Source: Methanocaldococcus villosus KIN24-T80 (GTDB lineage Archaea; AGJL01; Methanococci; Methanococcales; Methanocaldococcaceae). From it: DNA of 64,000 nt. A program made the translations under genes and the position numbers. Numbering within the stretch: the stretch's first letter is position 1; each line of letters begins with the position of its first letter. Below are positions 28,198 to 36,861 of this stretch, piece after piece. The stretch is from contig NZ_AQUK01000001.1 in NCBI RefSeq assembly GCF_000371805.1, positions 880,268-944,267 of the forward strand, given 5' to 3'. The notes under the pieces are model-generated. The model was not told where the DNA came from and made no database searches. It saw only the letters and a list, made by a program, of their open reading frames with translations.

Positions 28198-29295
28198 ATG
28201 ATAAGGGAGGTTGTGAAGAAATTAAAACCATATGTTCCAGGAAAATCAATAGAGGAATTAAAAAGAATGTATGGATTAAAAGAGATCATTAAACTAGGGT
28301 CTAATGAGAATCCTTGGGGATGTTCTCCAAAGGTGAAAGAGGCTATATTGAAAGAGATCAATAATATTCATCATTATCCTGAACCAATAAACCCTATTTT
28401 AATGGAAGAATTAAGCATGTTTTTAAATGTTGATAAAAATAATATCATTGTTGGTGGTGATGGGGCGGATGAGGTGATAGACACTCTCTTTAAAACATTT
28501 GTTGATAAAGGAGATGAGGTTATTATCCCAATTCCAACTTTTACACAATATAGAGTTTCTGCTCAAATATACGATGCTAAAATAAAGTTTGCTAAGTTTG
28601 ATAAAAAGAATGGATTTAAGTTAGATGTTGAAAGTGTTTTAAATAATATAACCAATAGGACTAAACTAATATTTTTATGTTCTCCTAACAACCCAACAGG
28701 AAATGTTATAGAAAACAGAGATATTGAAAGGATTTTAAAAGAAACTGAAGCCATTGTAGTTATTGACCATGCATATATTGAATATGCTGACAAAAAATAT
28801 GATTGGAGTAGGAAAGTGTTAAAATATAATAATGCTATAGTTTTAAGGACATTTTCAAAAGTTTTTGGATTAGCAGGAATGAGAATTGGCTATGGAATAG
28901 CTAATGAAGAGATTATAAATTATATGATGAGGGTCAAACCTGTATTCAGTTTGACAAGATTGTCTCAAGTTGCAGCTATAGAAGCTTTGAGAGATAAAGA
29001 ATTCTTAGATTTTAGTATAAAGAATGGAATAAAAAGTAGAGAAATGTTATACAGCGGTCTAAAAAGATTAGGAATAAAGGTTTATCCTTCACAGGCAAAC
29101 TATGTTTTGGCTGAAATTGAAAATGGAAAAATGGTTTATGAGGAGTTATTAAAAAGAGGTGTTATAGTTAGAAGCTGTTCATCTTTTGATGGGCTTGATG
29201 AAAGATATTTAAGAATATCTATAGGAAAATTTGAAGAAATAGAAAAATTTTTAAGTATATTGGAGGGGATTTTATATGATATTGGGAATAGATGA
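28198..29295 (+). CDS. hisC: Histidinol-phosphate aminotransferase
   Basis: This PLP-dependent enzyme of histidine synthesis (365 aa) transaminates imidazole-acetol phosphate. Family motifs: [12 protein letters not shown] (near 31), [10 protein letters not shown] (near 87), SPNNPTGNV, the PLP Lys in [17 protein letters not shown] (near 222) and the phosphate-binding Arg near the C terminus (YLRISIGK). AAGGTG lies ahead of the ATG. It overlaps rnhB by 20 nt. Related aromatic aminotransferases are the alternative, but the length and motifs are HisC-like. Confidence 0.9.
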   Translation: MIREVVKKLKPYVPGKSIEELKRMYGLKEIIKLGSNENPWGCSPKVKEAILKEINNIHHYPEPINPILMEELSMFLNVDKNNIIVGGDGADEVIDTLFKTFVDKGDEVIIPIPTFTQYRVSAQIYDAKIKFAKFDKKNGFKLDVESVLNNITNRTKLIFLCSPNNPTGNVIENRDIERILKETEAIVVIDHAYIEYADKKYDWSRKVLKYNNAIVLRTFSKVFGLAGMRIGYGIANEEIINYMMRVKPVFSLTRLSQVAAIEALRDKEFLDFSIKNGIKSREMLYSGLKRLGIKVYPSQANYVLAEIENGKMVYEELLKRGVIVRSCSSFDGLDERYLRISIGKFEEIEKFLSILEGILYDIGNR

Positions 29296-29906
29296 AGCTG
29301 GAAGAGGATGTGTTATTGGTCCATTAGTAATTTGTGGTTATGCCACTGATGAAGAAAAATTAAAGAATATTGGAGTAAAAGATAGTAAGAAATTAAATAA
29401 AAAAGAAAGAGAAAGATTAAAAAATATTTTAGAATCAATTGGATATTATGATGTGATAATCATAACTCCAGAGGAGCTCAATAAAATGATGAATAAGAAA
29501 AATCTTAATGATATTGAAATAGAAGCTTTTAAAGAGATTATTAAGAAATTTATTAATAAGTTTGAAATAGAAAAGGTTTATATAGATGCATGTTCTTCCA
29601 ATTTGTTATCTTTTAAGAGAAAATTTAAAGACTTGGATATAGAAATTATAGCTGAACATAAGGCTGATGATAAGTATCTTCGTTGTCTCAGCAGCCTCTA
29701 TAATAGCTAAAGTTATTAGAGATAATATTATTAATGAATATAAGAAAGAATTTGGAGACTTTGGAAGTGGATATCCTTCAGATATAAAGACTGTAGAATT
29801 TTTAAAAAGATATTATGAAATACACAATAAATTACCACCAATAGCAAGAGAAAAATGGAAAACTTGTAAAAGATTAAAAGGGGAAACATTAGATAGATGG
29901 CTGTGA
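29276..29906 (+). pseudogene. rnhB: Ribonuclease HII, disrupted by a +1 frameshift
   Basis: RNase HII cleaves RNA in RNA-DNA hybrids. The first frame (29276-29710) carries all four catalytic acidic residues: [15 protein letters not shown] and HKADDKY. It then runs into unrelated residues and stops. The second frame resumes exactly with VVSAASIIAKVIRDNII and continues to WL* at 29906. The family reads ...KYPVVSAASI, so one extra base lies in 29678-29681 (CTTC where three bases are expected). The truncated product would keep the active-site carboxylates but lose the C-terminal helices. A sequencing error, a true mutation or ribosomal frameshifting are all possible; the site is not a homopolymer. 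Confidence 0.9.
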
Positions 29907-29910
29907 GATT

Positions 29911-30720
29911 ATGGATTATAAATTATTAGTAGACGAAAGAGGGAAAAAATATCTATTAAAAAAAAGTGTTGAAAAATTTTGTACTGATTTGGGAGTGGTA
30001 GAAACTAAAGAAATTGGAAAAAGGCTGGAATCTCATTTAGGTCATAAGTTTTATTTAGTTGAGCCAACCCTTTATGATGTATTAAAAAGAATGAAAAGGA
30101 CAGTAACAGCACTGCTGCCAAAAGATATTGGTTTTATTATTGCAAGAGGTGGGATTAGAGAAGGAGAAACTATAGTTGAAGCTGGAACAGGTGCAGGAGT
30201 TTTAACAATGTATTTGGCAAATGCTGTAGGAAGGGGGGGGAAAGTTATAAGTTATGATATAAAACCAGAAGCAATTAAAGTTGCTAGGAAAAACTTATTA
30301 AGAGTAGGTTTAATAAAGAAGAATCAAAAAATTTTAGGTTTAGATGAGGATTTTGAGGATGATATTGAAGTAGAAGATGGGCTTTTTAATGTAATTTTAA
30401 AATTTGGAGATGTTAGAGAAAAAATAGATGAAAAGAATGTGGATGTTATCGTTTTAGATATGCCCGATCCATGGAATGTTATTGAAAATGCTAAAGAGGT
30501 ATTGAATAAAAAGAGAGGGAGGATAATAACATATCTTCCATATATAGATCAAGTGAAGAAGACAGTTAGTAAGTTAAAAGAGGAAGGATTTTGGGATATA
30601 GAGACTTATGAATTAATGGAAAGGATGATAGAAGTTTCAGACAAAGGTGTAAGGCCATCTACTAGAATGATTGGGCATACTGGATATATCACATTTGCAA
30701 GAGCTCCATTAGAGGAGTAG
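29911..30720 (+). CDS. trmI: tRNA (adenine-N1)-methyltransferase TrmI
   Basis: This SAM-dependent enzyme methylates A57/A58 in the T-loop of archaeal tRNA. The 269 residues have an N-terminal beta domain (about 1-70), then motif I EAGTGAGVLTMYLA (near 90), VISYDIKPEAIKVARKNL and the active-site VLDMPDPW (near 186). The ending RPSTRMIGHTGYITFAR is typical of the family. It lies 4 nt after rnhB, the same order as MJ0135-MJ0134, so it depends on the same transcript. Confidence 0.9.
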   Translation: MDYKLLVDERGKKYLLKKSVEKFCTDLGVVETKEIGKRLESHLGHKFYLVEPTLYDVLKRMKRTVTALLPKDIGFIIARGGIREGETIVEAGTGAGVLTMYLANAVGRGGKVISYDIKPEAIKVARKNLLRVGLIKKNQKILGLDEDFEDDIEVEDGLFNVILKFGDVREKIDEKNVDVIVLDMPDPWNVIENAKEVLNKKRGRIITYLPYIDQVKKTVSKLKEEGFWDIETYELMERMIEVSDKGVRPSTRMIGHTGYITFARAPLEE

Positions 30721-30722
30721 GT

Positions 30723-31580
30723 ATGGTTAAGATAACCATTTTATCTCCAGAAGCTAAAGGAAGAACTGTTTGGGCTTTAAAGGAAGAGATAGAAAAGCTT
30801 AATGCGAAAGCAGAAATATTTTTATTGGCTGAAAATGATAATTTGATCACTTATGACTTTTCTTTAGAAACTGATCTTATTCATTCAAGATGTGGAATTG
30901 GATTCTATAATGATAAGCTTACCCTTTATTCATGGCAAGTTATGAATAGTTTAGATGCCAAGTTTGTTAATTCTTTAGAAACTGTGTATTTAACATCTGA
31001 CAAATTCAAAACTATTAGAATATTACATAAGAATAACATCCTTACTCCCAAAACTGCATTAATTAGAGATTATGATGATGCTATAAAATTTATGGAGAAG
31101 TATGGGTTAGAATTTCCAGTAGTTATAAAAAAATCATTCTCAAAATGTGGAGTTAGTGTTTTTTTGGCAAAGAATGAGGAAGAGTTGTGGAGGTTAACTA
31201 AAGATGCTATATATGAGTGTAAAATAATTCAAGAATTTATAAACTTTAAAAATAATGGGTATTATAAGGATATAAGAGTGTTAGTTGTAGATGATGAAAT
31301 TGTTGGAGGTTATAGTAGAGTAAGTAAAGACTTTAGAACAAACATACATTTAGGAAATAATGTTGAAAAGATCAATTTAAATGATGAGGTGAAAGAAATA
31401 GCATTAAAATGTGCAGAAATATCTAAAGCTAAAATTTTAGGAGTTGATATTCTTCCAAAAATGGGGAAGTATTATGTTATTGAACTCAACTCTGCACCTG
31501 GAACTGAAGGATTTAGAAAGTTAGGAGTAAATGCTGATAAAAAAATAGCTGAATTATTAGTTAGAGAAGCAAAAAAGTGA
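30723..31580 (+). CDS. RimK-family ATP-grasp ligase, possibly tetrahydromethanopterin:alpha-L-glutamate ligase (MptN)
   Basis: The 285-residue ATP-grasp enzyme is of the RimK group that adds glutamate to an acceptor. Motifs: TSDKFKTIRILHKNNILTPK (near 90-110), FPVVIKKSFSKCGVSVF (near 133), IIQEFI (near 167) and the Mg-binding end KYYVIELNSAPGTEGF (near 247-262). Methanogens have two such ligases, MptN and CofF. The overall look favours MptN, but this is a guess from memory. It is followed directly by dacZ. No signal peptide. Confidence 0.6.
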   Translation: MVKITILSPEAKGRTVWALKEEIEKLNAKAEIFLLAENDNLITYDFSLETDLIHSRCGIGFYNDKLTLYSWQVMNSLDAKFVNSLETVYLTSDKFKTIRILHKNNILTPKTALIRDYDDAIKFMEKYGLEFPVVIKKSFSKCGVSVFLAKNEEELWRLTKDAIYECKIIQEFINFKNNGYYKDIRVLVVDDEIVGGYSRVSKDFRTNIHLGNNVEKINLNDEVKEIALKCAEISKAKILGVDILPKMGKYYVIELNSAPGTEGFRKLGVNADKKIAELLVREAKK

Positions 31581-31585
31581 AAACT

Positions 31586-32497
31586 ATGATAAGTAAATAT
31601 ATTATTAAACATGGTATTGAGTTAGCTTATGATATAAAAGCTAAAGCTTTTCTTCTATTCACTGAAAGTGGAAAATCTTATGAAATATTAAAGAGTATTA
31701 AAGTAGAGAAAAGTAGTAAAAGTATATTTAAATTTTTAAATATAGATAAATTAAAAATTATTGTAATCACTCCAAATATATCTACATATAATAAACTAAA
31801 AAATGAGAAAGATATAATCCCTCTATATGTGAGATATAAAGAAGAAAATAGGCAAATGATAATTACTAGTGGGGTATTACAAGCTATTGAACAAGATCTA
31901 TTAAAAGAAAAAGACACTGTTGTTGCTGTCTTGGGGGATCCTAAATTAAAAATGTTAGATACAATAATGGTTATTAATATTAGAGAGCATATTAAATCTT
32001 TAAAGATCTATAAGCTTTTAGAAACATTAGATGAGAAGTTAAGAAAAACATTTAAAGAAGTATTAAAGTTAGCTATAGAAATAGGTAGAGAAGGTAGAGA
32101 AGGTAAGCAGGTAGGGACAATATTTGTCATTGGAGATACTTTAAATGTTATGAACAATTCAAAACCATTGATATTAAACCCATTTGCTGGACATAATGCA
32201 AAGATTTTTGATAAAGATGTTAAAGGAACTATAAAAGAACTCTGTTCTATAGATGGGGCTTTTATTATAACTGATGATGGTAAAGTTGTATCTGCTGGGA
32301 GATATTTAGAAACTAAAGGGAATGTTAAACTCCCTAGTGGTTTGGGGGCAAGACATATGGCTGCTGCAGATATTACAAAAAATACAAATGCCATAGCTAT
32401 AACTGTTTCTCAGTCTGGAGGTATTGTTAGAGTATTCAAAGATGGAGAAATTGTATTTGAGTTAGATCCTAAAAAAAATGCTATTTTATTTGATTAG
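31586..32497 (+). CDS. dacZ: Diadenylate cyclase DacZ (c-di-AMP synthase)
   Basis: The protein has about 303 residues with a C-terminal DisA_N/DAC domain that condenses two ATP into the signal c-di-AMP. The catalytic motifs are present: DGAFIITDDGKV (near 215) and GLGARHMAAAD (near 248), equivalent to the DGA and RHR motifs, followed by VSQSGGIVRVF. The N-terminal ~130 residues are the archaeal DacZ-specific region. ATG 31586 is preferred; GTG 31577 overlaps the ATP-grasp stop. Its stop shares 4 nt with the convergent RNase J gene. Confidence 0.88.
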   Translation: MISKYIIKHGIELAYDIKAKAFLLFTESGKSYEILKSIKVEKSSKSIFKFLNIDKLKIIVITPNISTYNKLKNEKDIIPLYVRYKEENRQMIITSGVLQAIEQDLLKEKDTVVAVLGDPKLKMLDTIMVINIREHIKSLKIYKLLETLDEKLRKTFKEVLKLAIEIGREGREGKQVGTIFVIGDTLNVMNNSKPLILNPFAGHNAKIFDKDVKGTIKELCSIDGAFIITDDGKVVSAGRYLETKGNVKLPSGLGARHMAAADITKNTNAIAITVSQSGGIVRVFKDGEIVFELDPKKNAILFD

Positions 32498-33840
32498 ATA
32501 ACTCTTTCAAAACTTAAACACTGTCCATTTCTTAATAGATGAACATCTTCTCCAAGCCTATACCCTTCTTCTTCAGCTAATTTTGTATATTCAGCGGTTA
32601 AGTTAAAGTCTCCATGAGATGGGATAAGGTGTTCAGGATTTAACCATCTTAGCATGTCTCTATGATCTTCTTTAGAAGCATGTCCTGAAACATGAGCTCC
32701 TTTAAATATTCTAACTCCTAAAAGTTTTAATCTTGACTCTAAAAGATATCTTTGGGCAGCATTTATTGGATTTGGAATTGGATCAGCAGAGAATATTACA
32801 CAATCATATTTATCAAACTTATAACTAGTTTTGTTTGTAGCCATTCTTGATAGAACTGCACCCTCCTCTCCCTGATGTCCTGTAGCAATTATTAAATAAT
32901 TTTCCTTACCTTCTTTCATTATCATCTTTAAAGCCATCTCTATTGAGGAGGGATCTCCATAAATTCTTAAATCTTCTGGAAATTTAACTATACCTATTTC
33001 TTGAGCTATTCCACAGTATCTGAGCATACTTCTTCCTAATAAAACAGGAGTTCTTCCCATTTTTTCTGCTATTTCAGTTATAGATTTTATCCTAGCTATA
33101 TGTGAAGAAAATGTTGTTACTATCACACCATTTTTATCATTATCAGCAGCTAATAGGTCATTCTTTAATAATCCTGAAGCTATAATTTCTGGAGGAGTTT
33201 TTCCCTCATGATTAACTCTAGTAGTTTCGCTTATAAAACATAAAACACCATTTTTTCCTAATCTTTTTATAGCCCTATAATCAGGTCTCTCTCCAACAAC
33301 AGGAAAGTTGTCTAATTTAAAATCATTACCATAAACTATAGTCCCATATGGAGTGTGTAAGACAGGTAAAACAGAGTCAGGAATACTGTGAGTAATTCTC
33401 ACAAATTCTAAAGTTATATTTGGTGTTAAATCTATAGCCTCTCCAGCATTTAAAACAACTAGTGGATTTCTAACATCAAATTTTTTTTCACTTAAGATCT
33501 CTCTTTTAACAAGTTCAATAGTATATGGAGTTCCTATTATAGGAGCATTATATCTATGGGCTAATTTTGGTACAGCTCCAATATGATCTAGATGACCATG
33601 AGATAGAACTATAGCTTTAACTTCTCCATCCAAATTTTTTATAACTGTATCATTTGGAATTATACCCTTTTCTATTAGCTCTAAACTGTGTAATTTGGAT
33701 ATGTCAGTATCTTCATGTATTAAAACTCTATCCAATCTTATACCCATGTCAATAATTATTATTTCCCCATCAACATTAATAGCAGTCATGTTTCTTCCAA
33801 CTTCTTCATAACCTCCAATAGCAACAATCTCTAATTTCAT
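32494..33840 (-). CDS. rnj: Ribonuclease J (beta-CASP metallo-beta-lactamase)
   Basis: Archaeal RNase J is a 5'-3' exoribonuclease (448 aa). The metallo-beta-lactamase motif HGHLDHIGA (near 80), the strand TPYGTIVYGNDFKLDN (near 165) and the beta-CASP motifs TGHQGEEGAVLSRMA, SGHASKEDH (near 380) and PSHGDFN mark it. Length and sequence match MJ0861. It overlaps the upstream fni gene by 4 nt, the same arrangement as MJ0862-MJ0861. Confidence 0.93.
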   Translation of the reverse strand: MKLEIVAIGGYEEVGRNMTAINVDGEIIIIDMGIRLDRVLIHEDTDISKLHSLELIEKGIIPNDTVIKNLDGEVKAIVLSHGHLDHIGAVPKLAHRYNAPIIGTPYTIELVKREILSEKKFDVRNPLVVLNAGEAIDLTPNITLEFVRITHSIPDSVLPVLHTPYGTIVYGNDFKLDNFPVVGERPDYRAIKRLGKNGVLCFISETTRVNHEGKTPPEIIASGLLKNDLLAADNDKNGVIVTTFSSHIARIKSITEIAEKMGRTPVLLGRSMLRYCGIAQEIGIVKFPEDLRIYGDPSSIEMALKMIMKEGKENYLIIATGHQGEEGAVLSRMATNKTSYKFDKYDCVIFSADPIPNPINAAQRYLLESRLKLLGVRIFKGAHVSGHASKEDHRDMLRWLNPEHLIPSHGDFNLTAEYTKLAEEEGYRLGEDVHLLRNGQCLSFERVI

Positions 33841-34892
33841 CCTTTCCCTCTTACAATTTTTGACAATTCCCCTTTTATAAAATAAGGTGTATTTTTTAGC
33901 TCTTCAATGTTTTCAGCACCAACTAAAAACATGGTAATTTTTAGCTCTTCAATGTATTTTTCTAATAGTTTTATGACCTCATTATGCCCTTTTAGAGCAG
34001 CTTTTAATATAGGTAAAGCTACAGCTGAACAATCACAACCAAGGGCTATACATTTAGCTATATCAATCCCGCTTCTAATTCCTCCTGATCCTATTAGTGT
34101 TTTATCATAAACTTTTTTAACCTCTAATATAGATAGAGCTGTAGGAATACCCCAATTAATAAAGTTTTTTAATATCTCTTTTTTTTCGTTGTTATTTACT
34201 CTATAAAACTCAACTTTAGCCCAAGATGTTCCTCCAGCTCCCTGTATATCTATTGCATCAAAATCTTTTAATGTCAATGCATCCTCTTTAGAAAAACCTT
34301 CTCCTACTTGCTTAGCTATAAATGGAATATTTTTATAGCTTTTTTTATAATTTTTAATAGTTTCTAATACTCTATTTATATTCTTAAATGTTAAATCCCC
34401 TTCAGGTTGGATAATCTCTTGTAAAGGGTTAAAATGTATAGCCATTGCATCAGCATTAATCATTTCTACAGCATAATCTATAATCTCCTCATCCCAATTA
34501 TCTTTTACAAAATTTACAGCTCCTAAGTTACCAATAACAAGATTATCAGTATAATCTCTAACAACACTGTAAGTATCCACAAGCTCTTTATTTAAAATCC
34601 CAGCCCTCTGAGAACCTACCCCCATTCCCAAACCTAACTCTTCAACAGCTTTTGCTATATTTTTATTAATTTCTTTAGCCTTTCTAAATCCCCCAGTCAT
34701 TCCTGAGACAATTATAGGGGCAGATAATGTTTTTCCAAATAATTTTATTTCAGTATCTATATCATCATAATTTACGTTTCCTGAACCTCTATGAACTAGT
34801 TCAATATCTTCTAATAATGTTGTTTTATCATATTCAACATTACAATTTAAGCATATTAATATATGCTCCATCTTTCTTAATTCTATATTCAT
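33837..34892 (-). CDS. fni: Isopentenyl-diphosphate delta-isomerase, type 2 (FMN-dependent)
   Basis: The enzyme interconverts isopentenyl and dimethylallyl diphosphate for archaeal lipid synthesis. The 351-residue TIM barrel shows IVSGMTGGF (near 60), GLGMGVGSQRAG, the substrate loop AIHFNPLQEIIQPEGD (near 150), DIQGAGGTSWAKVE and the FMN phosphate site GSGGIRSGIDIAKCIALG (near 268). It is co-transcribed with rnj (4-nt overlap). The type 2 enzyme is the usual archaeal form. Confidence 0.93.
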   Translation of the reverse strand: MNIELRKMEHILICLNCNVEYDKTTLLEDIELVHRGSGNVNYDDIDTEIKLFGKTLSAPIIVSGMTGGFRKAKEINKNIAKAVEELGLGMGVGSQRAGILNKELVDTYSVVRDYTDNLVIGNLGAVNFVKDNWDEEIIDYAVEMINADAMAIHFNPLQEIIQPEGDLTFKNINRVLETIKNYKKSYKNIPFIAKQVGEGFSKEDALTLKDFDAIDIQGAGGTSWAKVEFYRVNNNEKKEILKNFINWGIPTALSILEVKKVYDKTLIGSGGIRSGIDIAKCIALGCDCSAVALPILKAALKGHNEVIKLLEKYIEELKITMFLVGAENIEELKNTPYFIKGELSKIVRGKG

Positions 34893-34985
34893 TATTTCAC
34901 CGAAAAATAATATAAAAAGATTTTTATTTTATTAATATCTAAATCAATCTATTAAAATATTTAGATATAAATCTTAAAAAAATAT

Positions 34986-35510
34986 TTAGATTTTTAAAAG
35001 TTCTCTACCCTTTGCAACAACAATTCTGCAAGGAATAGGTAGCTTCATAGCAGCCCTTCTTAATGCTTCTTTAGCTGCCTCATATTTATCAGGATTTACC
35101 CAAATACTCATAATAGCTTGCCCTTCTTTAACTCTTGCTGCAGTACCTATTGGTTTTCCAAAAGCTAATCTCATACCATCTGAAATCCTATCAGCTCCAG
35201 CTCCAGTAGCCATCTTATGCTCTCTTAAAACTTGATGAGGATAAACTCTTATTTGGAATTTATAACCTAATCTACCACACATTTTGGAGATGTATTTGTT
35301 AGCCGCAACTCTTGCTGCTTCTAATGCATTATGTCTTATTTGTATTGGCCTTGTAGCAACAAGATCTACTTGAACAGGAAAGTCAGCTGATAGATTACCC
35401 ATTATATAATGTACAACTTTTGGCTGAGGAACTCCTTTTATATATTCTTTCCTAGTATATGGTGGTTTATCTACATCTCTATAACATCTGTTTGGTCTTA
35501 ATGCTGCCAT
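34986..35510 (-). CDS. rpl10e: Large ribosomal subunit protein L10e (uL16 family)
   Basis: The 174-residue archaeal L10e binds 23S rRNA near the peptidyl-transferase centre and tRNA. Motifs are [12 protein letters not shown] at the start, [20 protein letters not shown] (about 97-116) and [11 protein letters not shown]. It is a single gene, with a TATA-like A+T-rich region between it and the FIST gene orientation boundary. Size and sequence fit MJ0543. Confidence 0.97.
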   Translation of the reverse strand: MAALRPNRCYRDVDKPPYTRKEYIKGVPQPKVVHYIMGNLSADFPVQVDLVATRPIQIRHNALEAARVAANKYISKMCGRLGYKFQIRVYPHQVLREHKMATGAGADRISDGMRLAFGKPIGTAARVKEGQAIMSIWVNPDKYEAAKEALRRAAMKLPIPCRIVVAKGRELLKI

Positions 35511-35585
35511 TTTCTACCACCTAAAAGTGTTAATAATAATGAGCTTATTTAAAATTTAAGTATAGAGTATATATATTTTTCTAAG

Positions 35586-36800
35586 TTATTGAGAAATGAC
35601 TTTTTTACTAATAACTAAGATAGTAGAAGTTTGATTGTAATGCCCTATAGCTCCACCTCTTGTAGATCCCTGCTCTCCATAAGTATTAAACCCTATAACA
35701 GGTACATCTCCAACAACTTCTTTAATAATATCTACATCATTTATTTTTAATTTTTCTTTTAAAAAGTGTCTTAAAATGCAGTTAAATATAACAATAGCCC
35801 CTACATCCTCTTTTTCTATATTTGCATCACCAATAGCCATCATTATTGCCTTCTTAAAACTTTCTATAGCAGTCTCTCTGTCAGTTTCCATTATAGATAA
35901 ATAGCTACCTTCATAAATTTCTGAGTATAAGCTAACACTCCCATCAGGATTTTCGCGCATAGCACTTTTTATAATATAATCTCCATAAATATCAGAACTT
36001 CTTAAACCAAATGGATTTTCAGATAGAATTTCAGGAGTTAATGAGTCAACATCTAAAAGTTCTTTTAATACTTCAGCAGCAGGTCTATTATTTAACTCAT
36101 AAATTGTTCTACCTCTTGCTTTAGTAACTACAGCCCCTTTATCAGTTGGTTTATATGGATGACCCATTCCTGTACCCATCTTTAAACCAGCCACTATTGT
36201 GTTAATGATAGCATTATTGTAAACTCCATCTGCATATTGATATGTCATATTAAACTTTAAATCATCTCCTGTTGAACCTCCAACTATCCTGATATTTCTT
36301 CCTAAAATAGATAGTATTCCTCTCATAGCAGGTTCTTCTAATCCAGACAATCCATCAATTAATGTTATAGAAACAAATGGATTTATATTCAGATTTTTTA
36401 TTTCTTTAGATCTTATCAAACCAAGATAAATGAGATGAGCTAATAGTGGATCTCTAACTATGTTTTTATAACTTTCTTTTGCAGCATTTTTTCCAGCTAA
36501 TTCAGGATTTACAACTAAGTCTTTTCCTACACCTAAGCCAACTTTTAGAGCTTTACTTTCTAAGCTCATAATTGCTATAGTATTATTTTTTGGTTTTTTA
36601 AATAAGCTTGTATATTCTCCAGCAGTGGTTCCTCCTATTATATGCCCAGAAATTTTTTCTTTAACTCTATTATAAACTTCATGAGGGTTAAAACAGCTTG
36701 ATGAAAAAACAAATGTTAGATTAGGTTTAGAAACATTCTGTAAAACCATTTCTATAGCATCATCTATATCCTCTGACTGCCCTAATCCAACCTTTAACAT
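35586..36800 (-). CDS. FIST-domain sensory protein
   Basis: The 404-residue protein has an N-terminal FIST_N domain (FVFSSSCFNPHEVYNRVKE ... GGTTAGEYTS, about residues 30-190) and a C-terminal FIST_C domain (about 215-390, ending GFNTYGEQGSTRGGAIGHYN). FIST proteins are predicted to bind small ligands such as amino acids and are often fused to, or encoded near, signalling proteins. Here it stands alone without a kinase or cyclase. No signal peptide or membrane helix is visible, so it is cytoplasmic. The ligand is unknown. Confidence 0.8.
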   Translation of the reverse strand: MLKVGLGQSEDIDDAIEMVLQNVSKPNLTFVFSSSCFNPHEVYNRVKEKISGHIIGGTTAGEYTSLFKKPKNNTIAIMSLESKALKVGLGVGKDLVVNPELAGKNAAKESYKNIVRDPLLAHLIYLGLIRSKEIKNLNINPFVSITLIDGLSGLEEPAMRGILSILGRNIRIVGGSTGDDLKFNMTYQYADGVYNNAIINTIVAGLKMGTGMGHPYKPTDKGAVVTKARGRTIYELNNRPAAEVLKELLDVDSLTPEILSENPFGLRSSDIYGDYIIKSAMRENPDGSVSLYSEIYEGSYLSIMETDRETAIESFKKAIMMAIGDANIEKEDVGAIVIFNCILRHFLKEKLKINDVDIIKEVVGDVPVIGFNTYGEQGSTRGGAIGHYNQTSTILVISKKVISQ

Positions 36801-36861
36801 AATACCACTATTAAAATTTTTAATATTGGTTTGGAAAATAGAATATAAATATTTTATTATT

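Noticed and set aside
28143-28361. Minus-strand 72-aa ORF opposite hisC
   Set aside because: It is an antisense shadow of a strongly conserved gene and extends into a low-complexity A/T promoter region.
29667-29906. A separate 79-aa gene starting at ATG 29667
   Set aside because: Its residues continue RNase HII exactly after the frameshift; the ATG is inside the first frame's coding sequence and has no ribosome site.
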